In this document: positions 27,957 to 37,527 of the stretch, one piece after another
Numbering within the stretch: the stretch's first letter is position 1
Layout: every line of letters begins with the position of its first letter
The notes under the pieces: model-generated
Databases searched by the model: none
Told to the model about the DNA's origin: nothing
The model's input: only the letters and a program-made list of their open reading frames with translations
Origin: Rhodocytophaga rosea
Lineage (GTDB): Bacteria; Bacteroidota; Bacteroidia; Cytophagales; 172606-1
Length of the DNA stretch: 64,000 bases
Assembly: GCF_010119975.1 (NCBI RefSeq)
Contig: NZ_CP048222.1
Coordinates: forward strand, 1,757,501 to 1,821,500
Direction: 5' to 3'
Position numbers and translations under genes: made by a program

Positions 27957-29921
27957 CTATCTGATCAATAGTAAACTTCCTTTCCGGTTGTAAGTTCTTC
28001 CAACATAATCTTCTGTCTGTAGAGAGTATACATAATTACCATTCGGTGCTTGTTTACTATTTAAAGTGCCATCCCAGCCTATACTTATATCATCTGATGA
28101 AAAGACAATTTCTCCCCAGCGGTTATAAATCATGAGTTTATATTTTCTCACAAATATTCCCCTCACCTCAAATGTTTCATTCAGGTTATCGCCATTGGGC
28201 GTAAAGGCGTCTGGCAGATATAACTGCTGGTTTTGAATAATCTCCGCCATGTTGGAATAACTATCTGGTAAATCTGCCTGAGTAGGTTCAGTTCGTATCC
28301 GGAAACGCAGGATTTGTGAGGTATTATCTGGTTGCTGCAACAGGTCAATGATCGTAGAAAGTGAACTTGCGGCATTCTGGCTGGCATATACATTATGCTG
28401 CTCATCTAATTTTTCGATTACATAGCGTTGTACGCCATTCATCCAGCCCCGGTAAGGTGTCCAGGTGAGTTCAATAACAGTATTTGTAATTTTTCCACTC
28501 AAGCGTACTGGACAGGCGCTTTCTCCAGGCAATGAAGTATTACCACAAGCATCGGTATATAAAATCCGGTAGCAATATTCATTTATATGGGGTTGTGCTT
28601 TACTTTTTTCATCGGCATAGGTAAGGCTGGTTGTACGATCCAGTTCCAGAAAGTCACCTCCGTTATCTGCCCGAAAAATGGTAAACTGAGACCCGGTTAC
28701 ACCTGGAGCCAGTAGCCAGGAAAGCACAGGAATATTATTCTCAATACTTACAGTCAGGTTCTGAATCGCAGGCTGCCTTGTATTAGAAATGGCTTGTATA
28801 CACACCTGGTTAGAGACAGAAATAGCTCCACTTAAGGTTTGACCAGTAATCTGGTAACAATATTCGTTGGGGCATTGCACCTGGGTATCTGTAAAATTAC
28901 GTTGCGAGGGAATAGCTATTTGTGAAAATACTTGATTATCCCGTTGTACCGAAAACTGTTGAAAAGGAATATTGGCCTGTTGCCAGGAGAGTTCATTGTG
29001 ATTATTAGCTGCAGTGCCTGAAAGTAACAGACTGCTCACTTCTTCCGAAGAAACCTGGTTATTACAGATATCTGTAGCTACTATCTTATATATATAGGTA
29101 GTTTGCCTGGTATTCAACCCAGTAATCGTACTAATAGTCGTTCCATCCGGTGGATTAGGGATGCTGGCAACCTCCTGGTATAGGCTGCCTATACTGTTTT
29201 TCTGAAATATTTTATAGCTCAGATAAGAGAGTGCCTGAAATTGCAGCTCAATTTCTGTTGTATTTTTTACCTCAATCCGGTTAATCCTGGGAGTAATTAA
29301 TTCCTGAATGGGTGTAATTATCTGGCTGCTGGAATTTCCACAAACCCCTCCTGGCGGATTAGGCTGAATGTTGTATTGTCCGGTAACTATAATCGTTTGC
29401 TGGATAATATTGATATACGTATGATTGATACTTCCATTCGGTGCCAACGTTTGTGTAGTGCCATCTCCAAAATTGACAATGTAAAAATCGTAAACAGGTT
29501 CGGTAATTTTCACATTCACTGTATTTCCCCGGCATGAACTTACCTGGAACGCAGGAGCAGGCGTAGCTAATACTTCAATATAATCGGTACGGGTAAGCGT
29601 ATCGCCTCCGCCAGACGAAAGATAATTCCCTACTTGTTTAATCGTATATTTTCCGGGAATAGTAAAAGTATGGCTGGTAGCAGCGGTAATTATATTGGTA
29701 TTGCCATAAATATACCCTATTTCCGTACCATCCGTTGAGCAATTAGTTACATCAATGGTGAGAGGGGCACAACCTCTGGTAATAGTAGCTGTAAAACAAG
29801 GTCCTGGCTGTGCCAGCACTGGAATAAGCGCGAATAGCCAGAGAAAAATTGCACCGGCAATTCGGCTTACACCATATCTTTTTTTTAGAGAAGTGTAAAA
29901 AGTATGGTTATGCCTGGGCAT
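27957..29921 (-). CDS. Large secreted protein with gliding-motility (type B T9SS) C-terminal domain
   Basis: A 654-residue exported protein. The N-terminus starts MPRHNHTFYTSLKK and has a hydrophobic signal (FLWLFALIPVLAQ, about 27-38). It carries a PKD-like beta domain (ITRGCAPLTIDVTNCS near 50) and several fibronectin-like Cys-containing repeats, and ends with the type B sorting domain (LPDAFTPNGDNLNETFEV ... IYNRWGEIVFSSDD ... GWDGT). Such proteins are T9SS cargo; adhesion or surface roles are possible. It lies 57 bases after hisS on the same strand. Confidence 0.87.
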   Translation of the reverse strand: MPRHNHTFYTSLKKRYGVSRIAGAIFLWLFALIPVLAQPGPCFTATITRGCAPLTIDVTNCSTDGTEIGYIYGNTNIITAATSHTFTIPGKYTIKQVGNYLSSGGGDTLTRTDYIEVLATPAPAFQVSSCRGNTVNVKITEPVYDFYIVNFGDGTTQTLAPNGSINHTYINIIQQTIIVTGQYNIQPNPPGGVCGNSSSQIITPIQELITPRINRIEVKNTTEIELQFQALSYLSYKIFQKNSIGSLYQEVASIPNPPDGTTISTITGLNTRQTTYIYKIVATDICNNQVSSEEVSSLLLSGTAANNHNELSWQQANIPFQQFSVQRDNQVFSQIAIPSQRNFTDTQVQCPNEYCYQITGQTLSGAISVSNQVCIQAISNTRQPAIQNLTVSIENNIPVLSWLLAPGVTGSQFTIFRADNGGDFLELDRTTSLTYADEKSKAQPHINEYCYRILYTDACGNTSLPGESACPVRLSGKITNTVIELTWTPYRGWMNGVQRYVIEKLDEQHNVYASQNAASSLSTIIDLLQQPDNTSQILRFRIRTEPTQADLPDSYSNMAEIIQNQQLYLPDAFTPNGDNLNETFEVRGIFVRKYKLMIYNRWGEIVFSSDDISIGWDGTLNSKQAPNGNYVYSLQTEDYVGRTYNRKGSLLLIR

Positions 29922-29978
29922 CCGGTCTGTTTTTGATTGATGCAGATATATTGCTGCTTGGTTGTAGATATGTATAAA

Positions 29979-31352
29979 TTAACCTGCCTGAACAATGCGG
30001 ATAAGTTCTTCCAGACTTACTTGCTGCTGCTGGCCGGCTTGCATGTTTTTTAACGTGAGTTTACCGCTGCTTATTTCATCGGAGCCAATGATTACCACAA
30101 AAGGAATTTGTTTATTGTTGGCATAATCGAGCTGTTTTTTCAGTTTTCCGGCATCCGGATAAATTTCGCTCTTGATTCCGCTTTCCCGTAATTTTTTCAG
30201 CAAAGGCAAAGTATATAGTAATGCTTCTGCATCGAAATGACTGAACATAACCCTGGTCGTTGTCTGGTTGTGAGCTGGGAAAAGCTGTAATTCTTCCATC
30301 ACATCGTAAATTCTATCTACGCCAAAAGAAAAACCTACACCGGAAACGCCTTTTAAGCCAAAAGCACCGGTCAGGTTATCGTAACGGCCACCTCCGCTGA
30401 TGCTGCCGATCTGCACATTATTTACCTTTACCTCGAAAATAGCGCCTGTATAATACGAAAGTCCACGCGCTAAAGTAATATCAAAATTAAGGTGTGTATT
30501 AGCAAGGCCAAACCCTTCCACATAACCCATCATGGTTCTGAGTTCCTGCAAGCCTTTTTTACCGGTTTCTGAGGCAGCAAAAATAGCATCAAGTTTGGCC
30601 GCTTTTTCTGCAAAATTGCCTTCTACTTCAAAAATAGGATCAAGCTTCTGAATGGATTCCAGAGCAAATCCTCTTTCTTCCAGCTCTTTTATTACGCCTT
30701 CCTTACCAATTTTATCGAGTTTATCAATAGCAACACACAAATCGCCTTCTTTGCCGGGATACCCAATTACTTCCGAGATAGCCGATAATACCTTCCGGTT
30801 GTTGACTTTAATGGTGAAATCTCCAATACCCAGTTTCTCCAGCACTTCATTGATCATCAGTACAATTTCAGCTTCGCACAGCAATGAATCTGTTCCTACC
30901 ACATCCGCATCACATTGGTAAAATTCCCTATAACGGCCTTTCTGCGGACGGTCAGCCCTCCACACTGGCTGTATCTGGTAGCGCTTAAATGGAAAAACCA
31001 ATTCATTGCGGTTCATCACTACAAAGCGGGCGAAAGGAACAGTAAGGTCGTATCGTAAGCCTTTTTCTGAGATTTTAGATGTTAATTTTTTATAACCATT
31101 CTCCATATCCTGAGCAGATACTTTTTCTAGAAAATTACCTGAATTTAATACTTTAAACATCAACTGATCGCCTTCATCACCATACTTACCAGTAAGGACA
31201 GATAAATTTTCAAGGGCAGGCGTTTCTATAGGTAGAAAACCGAATTTCTGGAAGATGGCTGTAATGGTTTGAAAGATGAAATTCCGCTTTACCATTTTAT
31301 CTGGTCCAAAGTCGCGGGTTCCTTTCGGTAAGGTAGATTTCTGGTTACTCAT
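29979..31352 (-). CDS. hisS: Histidyl-tRNA synthetase
   Basis: Class II aminoacyl-tRNA synthetase charging tRNA-His; 457 residues. Opening PKGTRDFGPDKM (9-20), motif 2 region QPVWRADRPQKGRYREFYQCDADVVG (about 128-153), the histidine-specific GLSYYTGAIFEV near 305 and GGRYDNL near 325, and a C-terminal anticodon-binding domain. Likely monocistronic or first in a unit with the downstream cargo gene. ATG at 31352. Confidence 0.95.
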   Translation of the reverse strand: MSNQKSTLPKGTRDFGPDKMVKRNFIFQTITAIFQKFGFLPIETPALENLSVLTGKYGDEGDQLMFKVLNSGNFLEKVSAQDMENGYKKLTSKISEKGLRYDLTVPFARFVVMNRNELVFPFKRYQIQPVWRADRPQKGRYREFYQCDADVVGTDSLLCEAEIVLMINEVLEKLGIGDFTIKVNNRKVLSAISEVIGYPGKEGDLCVAIDKLDKIGKEGVIKELEERGFALESIQKLDPIFEVEGNFAEKAAKLDAIFAASETGKKGLQELRTMMGYVEGFGLANTHLNFDITLARGLSYYTGAIFEVKVNNVQIGSISGGGRYDNLTGAFGLKGVSGVGFSFGVDRIYDVMEELQLFPAHNQTTTRVMFSHFDAEALLYTLPLLKKLRESGIKSEIYPDAGKLKKQLDYANNKQIPFVVIIGSDEISSGKLTLKNMQAGQQQQVSLEELIRIVQAG

Positions 31353-31491
31353 GCAAGCAAAATTTCTGCAAAACTAAGAAAAAAGCGGATGAATGTGTTT
31401 GAATGGATGAGCTTACAGAGTTAAAAACATAAGATAAGCCCATCTAATTATTAATAAAAAACTGATTCGGTTTCAATAAGTCAAAGCTTTT

Positions 31492-31523
31492 TTTGCAAAT
31501 GTTCACATAAACTTTTAAGTTTG
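31492..31523 (+). promoter_or_regulatory. Bacteroidota-type promoter
   Basis: TTTG (31492-31495) and TAAGTTTG (31516-31523) are 20 bases apart, matching the -33/-7 consensus of Bacteroidota. The start codon of the 53-residue gene is 25 bases downstream. Confidence 0.8.
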
Positions 31524-31548
31524 CACCTCAATTCAAACAAATACGATC

Positions 31549-31710
31549 ATGGCCGTTACCAGATTAAAAAGAAAAGAAAAAAGAAACAGAGCCAAAGCTA
31601 ATAACAGAGTAGAAAGAATCAAGCAACTGATAAAAAAGCCTGTTATTAAAAATGTGGACATAGAAGCCATTAAGCAGGATTTTGCTGCCAAAGCTGGTCA
31701 GGCTAAATAA
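31549..31710 (+). CDS. Small basic conserved protein, 53 residues
   Basis: ATG 31549 to TAA 31708-31710. The sequence starts MAVTRLKRKEKRNRAKANNR and has many Lys and Arg in the first half, then a helix (VDIEAIKQDFAAKAG). The strong promoter upstream and the compact, well-formed frame support a real gene. It resembles small ribosome- or nucleic-acid-associated proteins, but I recognise no family. Confidence 0.7.
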   Translation: MAVTRLKRKEKRNRAKANNRVERIKQLIKKPVIKNVDIEAIKQDFAAKAGQAK

Positions 31711-31857
31711 GTTTTCTCCCGGTTTACCTCTACTTTCGGATACATACAGGTGATGCAGCAGCTTCACCTTTTTTATTTTATAGCAGCCAGGAAATTTTCT
31801 TCTATGGTTTATGTTATCTTTAAGTAAGCAAGTTTGCCCTCTAAAACCAGACTACGC

Positions 31858-32262
31858 ATGAAAAAATATGTGTTTCTCCTCCCCTATGTAGTTTCCCTGT
31901 TGCTACTAGCTGCTTGCGCCAAGTCACAAAGCGATTTTGTGTACAAAGAACTGGAACCTTCCGATTTTCAGCGAAGCCTGCAAGCTCAAAATGGTATGTT
32001 ACTGGATGTGCGTACACCTGAAGAGTACACCAAAGGTCACCTCAGCGATGCACTTAACATTGATTATAAAAACGATGATTTTGAGAGCCAGCTTAAAAAG
32101 CTCGATACCACCAAAACCTATTTTTTGTATTGCAAAGGAGGTGTACGTTCAGAAAAAGCGGCGGATTTGATGAAAGAACTGGGTTTTAAACAAGTATATA
32201 ACCTAGATGGCGGAATTGATGCCTGGCAAGAAGAAGGCCTTCCGGTAAGTAAACAGGAATAG
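31858..32262 (+). CDS. Rhodanese-domain lipoprotein
   Basis: A 134-residue envelope protein. ATG 31858 gives the lipoprotein signal KKYVFLLPYVVSLLLLAAC (Cys20); a TTG 24 bases upstream is in frame but less fitting. The rhodanese domain has the conserved DVRTPEEY (50-57), the active-site loop YCKGGVRS with Cys92, and a final LDGGIDAWQ. It probably handles sulfane sulfur in the periplasm. Followed by the EI24 gene after 80 bases. Confidence 0.9.
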   Translation: MKKYVFLLPYVVSLLLLAACAKSQSDFVYKELEPSDFQRSLQAQNGMLLDVRTPEEYTKGHLSDALNIDYKNDDFESQLKKLDTTKTYFLYCKGGVRSEKAADLMKELGFKQVYNLDGGIDAWQEEGLPVSKQE

Positions 32263-32342
32263 TTGAGATAATCCAGGGTTAAGCTCTGGATAATTGAACT
32301 GAAATTACGATTTTCGCAGGCATCGTACCAAAACAATGCTGT

Positions 32343-33119
32343 ATGCGATTTTTTAAAGAAGCCGCTACCGGAATGGGTAGCTACCCCAAAGCTGTTTCCT
32401 TCATTAGCACCCATCGGCTGTGGTGGTATGTGATTATTCCTGCCATTATTAATTTGTTGATTTTTTTTGCCTTAGGCACCCTGCTTTGGGAATTTTCCGG
32501 TATGATCAGCCGCTGGCTAATTGATATAACAGGCGTTGACACACTTACCGGAACGCTAGGAACTATACTGGAATGGCTGATGGCAATTCTTGTGAAACTA
32601 ATTTCTTTTCTGCTTTATTTTAAATTTTACCGCTATACCATTCTTCTGCTTTCGGCGCCGGCACTGGCACTTATTGCCGAAAAAACCCAGGAAATCCTCA
32701 CCGGACAGTCACATCCTTTTCAGGTTAAGCAACTCATTCATGATATTTTCAGAGGTCTGGCCATTACTTTAAAAAACCTTTTTCTTGAACTATTACTCAC
32801 TATTCCTTTATATCTGCTTGCATTTATTCCACTCATTACTCCTTTTGCAGGTCTTCTGGTTTTGTGTATTGAAAGCTATTTTGTGGGGTTTTCAATGATA
32901 GATTACCGCAATGAATTCAGGCGGTTATCTGCTTCACAGAGCCGGGCATTGATCCGCCATCACAGAGGACTAGCTATCGGGAATGGGCTGGCTTTTAACC
33001 TGCTTCTGATCATTCCTTTTGCTGGCGTATTACTGGCGCCCCCACTGGCAGTAGTAGCCGCTGGTTTGGCAGCGAATCAGTTAATTGATGCTGCAGAGGA
33101 AATTCAAGTCAAACATTAA
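32343..33119 (+). CDS. EI24-domain (CysZ-like) membrane protein
   Basis: A 258-residue integral membrane protein with the EI24/CysZ family pattern: HRLWWYVIIPAIINLLIF (about 24-41), then helices near 70-100, 140-175 and 215-245. CysZ is a sulfate permease; the same fold occurs in other small bacterial proteins, so the substrate is uncertain. It follows a sulfur-handling rhodanese gene, which weakly supports sulfur-linked transport. ATG at 32343. Confidence 0.82.
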   Translation: MRFFKEAATGMGSYPKAVSFISTHRLWWYVIIPAIINLLIFFALGTLLWEFSGMISRWLIDITGVDTLTGTLGTILEWLMAILVKLISFLLYFKFYRYTILLLSAPALALIAEKTQEILTGQSHPFQVKQLIHDIFRGLAITLKNLFLELLLTIPLYLLAFIPLITPFAGLLVLCIESYFVGFSMIDYRNEFRRLSASQSRALIRHHRGLAIGNGLAFNLLLIIPFAGVLLAPPLAVVAAGLAANQLIDAAEEIQVKH

Positions 33120-33210
33120 TATACCTTCGTGCAAAAGTTTCGCGTTTCAATAACACAGACTCGCTCTATTTGCTTTTTCTGTAAACATATATTACTGACC
33201 CACTACTGAT

Positions 33211-34575
33211 ATGCCCATACAATCTGTAAATCCTTATACCAACCAGCTTGTCAGAAGTTTTGAAGAAGACTCAGAAGAGAAGGTGAACCAGGTACTGGAA
33301 CTGGCCGAAGATACTTTCCGGTTCTGGCAGAATACTACCTTTGCACACCGACGGGAACTCATGAAAAAGGCAACCAAGGTTTTGTTAAAAAACCAGCAGA
33401 AGTATGCCCAGCTCATGACACTAGAAATGGGAAAACTGCTTAAAGATGGCATAGAAGAGGTGAAAAAATGTGCCATTGGTTGCGAGTATTATGCAGATAA
33501 TGCCGAAAAATTTATGCAGGATGAGCTGATTCAGGCCGAAGGAACACGTAATCTGATAAGCTACCAGCCGATTGGTGCCGTTCTGGCTATTATGCCCTGG
33601 AATTTTCCATTCTGGCAGGTATTCCGATTTGCTGCGCCGGCACTAATGGCTGGCAACGTAGGCGTGCTCAAACATGCTTCCAATGTGCCTCAGTGCGCCA
33701 TGGCCATAGAATCTGTATTTCTAGAAGCCGGTTTTCCGCAAGGTGCTTTTCAGAGCTTACTCATTGGTTCAGAAAAGATTGAAACGCTCATTTCCCATGA
33801 AAATATTAAAGCCGTTACCCTCACTGGAAGTGAAGGAGCCGGATCAACTGTAGCACAACTGGCTGGAAAATATATCAAAAAGACAGTTCTTGAACTCGGC
33901 GGCAGCGACCCATTTATTGTACTGGCAGATGCTGATCTGGAATATACTGCCCAGATGGCCGTAAAAGGCCGCATGATTAATACAGGACAAAGTTGTATCT
34001 GTTCCAAACGCTTTATTGTTCTCGAATCTGTAGCAGCTCCGTTTATTGAAGGAATGAAAAAATATATGCTTCAGTTGAAAGCTGGTGACCCACAAAAGGC
34101 AGATGTAGACTATGGGCCAATGGCCAGGGAAGATCTGGCCAATGAATTACTGGAGCAAGTGAAGGAATCTATAAAAAAAGGCGCTAAAATTATTACTGGT
34201 GGTGGCCGCATCAATCGCACAGGTGCATTTTTCACGCCTACTATACTTACAGGCGTGAAGCCGGGAATGCCTGCTTATGAGGAAGAATTATTTGGCCCGG
34301 TAGCTTGTATTATTACGGTGAAAGATGAGGCAGAAGCCATTCATGTGGCCAATGATTGTAAATATGGCCTGGGGGCTTCTATCTGGACTAAAGATTTGAA
34401 GAAAGGGGAAGCACTCGCCAGAAAAATTGAATCAGGCATGGTATTCATTAATGACATTGTAAAATCAGATCCCAGATTCCCGTTTGGAGGCGTAAAAAGG
34501 TCAGGGTATGGACGGGAGCTGGCTGGCATCGGCATCCGGGAATTTACCAACATTAAAACCATCCGGGTGAAATAA
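33211..34575 (+). CDS. gabD: NAD(P)-dependent succinate-semialdehyde dehydrogenase-like aldehyde dehydrogenase
   Basis: A 454-residue aldehyde dehydrogenase (ALDH superfamily). Key residues: N131 in MPWNFPFW, E228 in LELGGSDPF, and the catalytic Cys262 in GQSCICSKR. The sequence FPFGGVKRSGYGRELA near the end is typical. It is closest in pattern to the short 454-460-residue succinate-semialdehyde dehydrogenases, giving succinate from the semialdehyde; substrate assignment is by family only. No 4-aminobutyrate transaminase is adjacent. Confidence 0.85.
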   Translation: MPIQSVNPYTNQLVRSFEEDSEEKVNQVLELAEDTFRFWQNTTFAHRRELMKKATKVLLKNQQKYAQLMTLEMGKLLKDGIEEVKKCAIGCEYYADNAEKFMQDELIQAEGTRNLISYQPIGAVLAIMPWNFPFWQVFRFAAPALMAGNVGVLKHASNVPQCAMAIESVFLEAGFPQGAFQSLLIGSEKIETLISHENIKAVTLTGSEGAGSTVAQLAGKYIKKTVLELGGSDPFIVLADADLEYTAQMAVKGRMINTGQSCICSKRFIVLESVAAPFIEGMKKYMLQLKAGDPQKADVDYGPMAREDLANELLEQVKESIKKGAKIITGGGRINRTGAFFTPTILTGVKPGMPAYEEELFGPVACIITVKDEAEAIHVANDCKYGLGASIWTKDLKKGEALARKIESGMVFINDIVKSDPRFPFGGVKRSGYGRELAGIGIREFTNIKTIRVK

Positions 34576-34790
34576 ATAAGCTTACAAAAAAGGGCTGGTT
34601 TTTATCGTACAGGCAGATGGGCTCATTTAGAAAATACCTGGAAGTGGGTATTTTTCTGAATCTGTACTTTCTATATCTTTCCCCGAATGGAACATAATTG
34701 CTAAGGGAAAGTATGCTTAAAAATGCCTGATTATCTGATACCATTATATACAAATGTACAGTTTTGGTTAATTCACATCATAATAATTTT

Positions 34791-35186
34791 ATGAACACAC
34801 AAAATCACCTCCAGGCAAAAGCTGAACAGTTGCGTGAAAAGCTCCGTAAGCAACAGGAAGAAATTCATACAGCCAAACAATTGCAGGCTGAAAAAGAAGC
34901 AGATGAATTAAAATTAATATTCTCAGCTGATTTTCCTGAATTATACCGGTTACTGCTCGGCTCAGAAGCTACCATTGCCGCAAATGTTGCCCCTGGAAAA
35001 TCCAAAAAGTCAATTATTATTAGTTTACATAAGCAGGTTGAGATAATTTATGAAGAGTTGACCAGAGCAAAGCATAAATGGAGTTTGCGGGGTAAAGACT
35101 ATTTACCCACCCAGGAAAACAGCCAGCCAAGCGATCTTACAGATGAGGAGAAATTGATCGTTTCTGTTGCTGATGCCCTGTCCTGA
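34791..35186 (+). CDS. Coiled-coil hypothetical protein, 131 residues
   Basis: From ATG 34791 (MNTQNHLQAK) the first 40 residues are a predicted coiled coil rich in Gln, Lys and Glu (KAEQLREKLRKQQEEIHTAK). The remainder has a helical region around SKKSIIISLHKQVEIIYEEL. No known domain. The TTG at 34764 is in frame but gives a His/Asn-rich extension. The response regulator gene follows in the same direction after about 130 bases, which may hint at shared function; this is weak. Confidence 0.55.
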   Translation: MNTQNHLQAKAEQLREKLRKQQEEIHTAKQLQAEKEADELKLIFSADFPELYRLLLGSEATIAANVAPGKSKKSIIISLHKQVEIIYEELTRAKHKWSLRGKDYLPTQENSQPSDLTDEEKLIVSVADALS

Positions 35187-35315
35187 CCTGTTTACAATTG
35201 GTTCTGCTTATATATACCTCGGTAAAATACTGCGCAACCATTGAACTGTTCGCAGAATTTTACGTTTTGAATGGATATGTCTACCTATTGCTTCACCATT
35301 TTATCTTCTACATGA

Positions 35316-35750
35316 ATGCCAAACATTAACAAAGTATTTATTATTGACGACGATACAATTAGCAGTTTTATTGCCCAGTCTACCATTGAGCAAATGAGCA
35401 ACAAGCTGGAAACAATTATTTTTGAAAATAGCCGTCAGGCTTTAGATTACCTGCAGGAGAACTGCCTGTCTGCATCCGGAGACACCCAAGTACCAGTGCA
35501 AGATTGTTTTCCACAACTCATTTTCCTGGATCTGAAAATGCCAGGCATGGATGGCTATGAATTTTTAGCCGAATTGAATAAAATGCCAGGGGTGCAACCT
35601 AAACATACTTCTGTTATTATTTTAAGCAGTTCCCCTTATTACCGGGAAAGAGAAAAAATAGATGAATTTAATTTTTTAGGCTATATCGAAAAACCAGTTA
35701 CGCAGAGGAAAATTCAGGATGTACTCGATATTAAGCAGCTGGTGCTGTAA
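35316..35750 (+). CDS. Single-domain response regulator
   Basis: A 144-residue receiver domain with no output domain. Acidic pocket D11-D13 (FIIDDD), phosphoacceptor D72 in IFLDLKMPGMDGYEF, the Ser104-containing ILSSS strand, and K126 in IEKPV. It is of the CheY/Rcp1 type, so it likely acts through protein contacts. No histidine kinase is adjacent. A bidirectional terminator follows. Confidence 0.93.
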   Translation: MPNINKVFIIDDDTISSFIAQSTIEQMSNKLETIIFENSRQALDYLQENCLSASGDTQVPVQDCFPQLIFLDLKMPGMDGYEFLAELNKMPGVQPKHTSVIILSSSPYYREREKIDEFNFLGYIEKPVTQRKIQDVLDIKQLVL

Positions 35751-35789
35751 AGATGTTGAGGATATTGCCATTCAGCTTTTGAGAAGTAT

Positions 35790-35834
35790 GTATAACATAA
35801 AAACCCGGTTTTAAGCCGGGTTTTTATGTTATAC
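35790..35834. terminator. Bidirectional terminator
   Basis: A perfect 19-bp stem pairs 35790-35808 with 35816-35834 (core AACCCGG/CCGGGTT), loop of 7 bases, with A/T-rich flanks. It lies between the convergent response regulator and a small membrane gene. Confidence 0.88.
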
Positions 35835-35840
35835 AGGATG

Positions 35841-36137
35841 TTATTTATCTTTCTCAAATCCTTCCATTTTAACGAGTTTATTGTATAAACCCAGAAGTAA
35901 GAATGGAGCTGGCCATTGTCCTACAAAAAGAGCTTCTTCGTCTTTTTTCATAATTTTCAGCGTAGCAGAAATAGCCATTGAACCTAAAGCTGCCCATAGA
36001 AATAAATCTGAGGGTAATTTTGCTGTGTATTTTTCAATGGTTGCTGCTACCGGACCTTCTTTGTATGCTGGATTAAAGCTATCTGCTTTACCTTTTAATT
36101 CTTGAGCTTTGTTTTTTAATTCTTGAGACTCTATCAT
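35841..36137 (-). CDS. Small conserved membrane protein
   Basis: A 98-residue protein with an N-terminal helical, charged segment (LKNKAQELKGKADSFNPAY) and two hydrophobic segments (residues 46-58 LFLWAALGSMAISA and 72-85 GQWPAPFLLLGLY). Family unknown to me; similar short proteins are common in Cytophagales. Convergent with the response regulator. ATG at 36137. Confidence 0.65.
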   Translation of the reverse strand: MIESQELKNKAQELKGKADSFNPAYKEGPVAATIEKYTAKLPSDLFLWAALGSMAISATLKIMKKDEEALFVGQWPAPFLLLGLYNKLVKMEGFEKDK

Positions 36138-36461
36138 TTTTTTACATGTTTAAGGTTACAGCTATAAAAACGGAGGAAGTACTTTTAGAGTTATACTTAA
36201 CATCCAAATAAACATCAATTTCGTGCTATTAGTGAAAAAAAGAGCAAATTTTAACATCAGGTTACCAGCCATATAGCAGACTAACTGGGATAAAATTAAA
36301 ATGAAATCTCTATTGTATTTCAGGGAAATAGCCTTTACATTTGCACTCCGTTTTTAAAGAAAACAAGAACAGCACAAAAAGTATAATTAAAGTATGTATT
36401 GTTTTTGCATTCCAAAGAATTAGTAAACGTTTGTAAATCACACTATTAAAATTTTTAACAA
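36138..36461. other. rplM leader and upstream region
   Basis: About 320 bases with no gene. It carries the rplM promoter (see 36311-36343) and a leader of about 110 bases after it that is long for this genome; a ribosomal-protein regulatory leader is possible but no motif is recognised. Confidence 0.5.
36311..36343 (+). promoter_or_regulatory. Promoter for the rplM operon
   Basis: TACATTTG (36336-36343) matches the Bacteroidota -7 consensus TAnnTTTG; a weaker -33 element, TATTG (36311-36315), lies 20 bases upstream. Confidence 0.6.
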
Positions 36462-36905
36462 GTGGATACCTTAAGTTATAAAACCATTTCTGCCAACCAG
36501 GCAACCGTTGAAAAAGGATGGGTTCTGATTGATGCACAGCAGGCAGTATTAGGCCGTCTGGCAAGTGATGTTGCCAAAATTATCAGAGGAAAAAATAAGC
36601 CTAATTTTACTCCTCACGTAGATTGCGGCGATAATGTGATTGTTATCAATGCAGATAAAATCCGGCTTACCGGCAGAAAATGGACTCAAAAAGAATATAT
36701 TACTCACACTGGTCATCCTGGTGGTCAGCGCTTTGCAACTCCCAGAGAATTAGCCGCCCGCAATAGCGCCCTCATTATTGAGAGAGCGGTACGCGGAATG
36801 TTGCCAAAAAATAGTTTAGGCAGAAAGCTTTTCCATAATTTGTACGTATATAATGGCGCTGAGCATCCACATGAAGCCCAGCAACCTAAAACAATAAAAT
36901 TATAA
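36462..36905 (+). CDS. rplM: 50S ribosomal protein L13
   Basis: A 147-residue large-subunit protein. Conserved features are WVLIDAQQAVLGRLAS (20-35), GDNVIVINADKIRLTGRKW (56-74) and HPGGQR, with the late LFHNLYVYNGAEHPHEAQQP. It begins at GTG 36462 (MDTLSYKTIS); no ATG in frame gives the full domain. First gene of the ribosomal block. Confidence 0.95.
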   Translation: MDTLSYKTISANQATVEKGWVLIDAQQAVLGRLASDVAKIIRGKNKPNFTPHVDCGDNVIVINADKIRLTGRKWTQKEYITHTGHPGGQRFATPRELAARNSALIIERAVRGMLPKNSLGRKLFHNLYVYNGAEHPHEAQQPKTIKL

Positions 36906-36915
36906 TTGAAGTTTT

Positions 36916-36945
36916 AGCTATAAGCCATCCGCTTGTAGCTTTTTA
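36916..36945 (+). terminator. Hairpin with T-rich tail between rplM and rpsI
   Basis: A 10-bp stem (36916-36925 with 36931-36940, AGCTATAAGC/GCTTGTAGCT with one G-T pair), loop CATCC, followed by TTTTAT. It may be a partial terminator or attenuator. Confidence 0.55.
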
Positions 36946-37004
36946 TATTACACCAAAAATAAAACTGCTGAAAGTCTACCCTTTTCAGCCTAACTAAAAA
37001 ACAA

Positions 37005-37391
37005 ATGGAAGTTGTTAATACAATTGGCAGAAGAAAAACCTCAATAGCCAGAGTTTACCTGACTCCCGGTAAAGGTGAGATCACAGTAAACCAGAGAAAT
37101 GTGAAGGAATACTTTGCATCCGACATTCTGCAAACCATCGTAAATCAGCCTTTCAGTGTAGTATCTGCACTAGGCAGCTATGATGTAAAAGCAAATGTAG
37201 CTGGCGGTGGTACAACCGGTCAGGCAGAAGCCTTAAGAATGGCAATTGCCAGAGCATTGTGCGGCGTAAATGCGGAATATCGTCCTGCCCTGAAAAAAGA
37301 AGGTTTCCTTACCAGAGATCCAAGAATGGTAGAACGGAAGAAATACGGCAGAAGAAAAGCCCGTAGAAGATTCCAGTTCAGCAAACGTTAA
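37005..37391 (+). CDS. rpsI: 30S ribosomal protein S9
   Basis: A 128-residue small-subunit protein. The opening GRRKTSIARVYLTPGKG (8-24) and the basic C-terminus KKYGRRKARRRFQFSKR are diagnostic. ATG at 37005, about 100 bases after rplM. Confidence 0.96.
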   Translation: MEVVNTIGRRKTSIARVYLTPGKGEITVNQRNVKEYFASDILQTIVNQPFSVVSALGSYDVKANVAGGGTTGQAEALRMAIARALCGVNAEYRPALKKEGFLTRDPRMVERKKYGRRKARRRFQFSKR

Positions 37392-37527
37392 TCATCTCCT
37401 TGTTGGTTGTTCATGGTTTTAAGGGATAACCAGCGATTAATACTTAAATAAGCTTTGCTTGTAGAGACCGATGCAGGGCTTGCCGCAAAAAGCGGATTTT
37501 ATTCAACATCTTACAAAAACAATTAAA

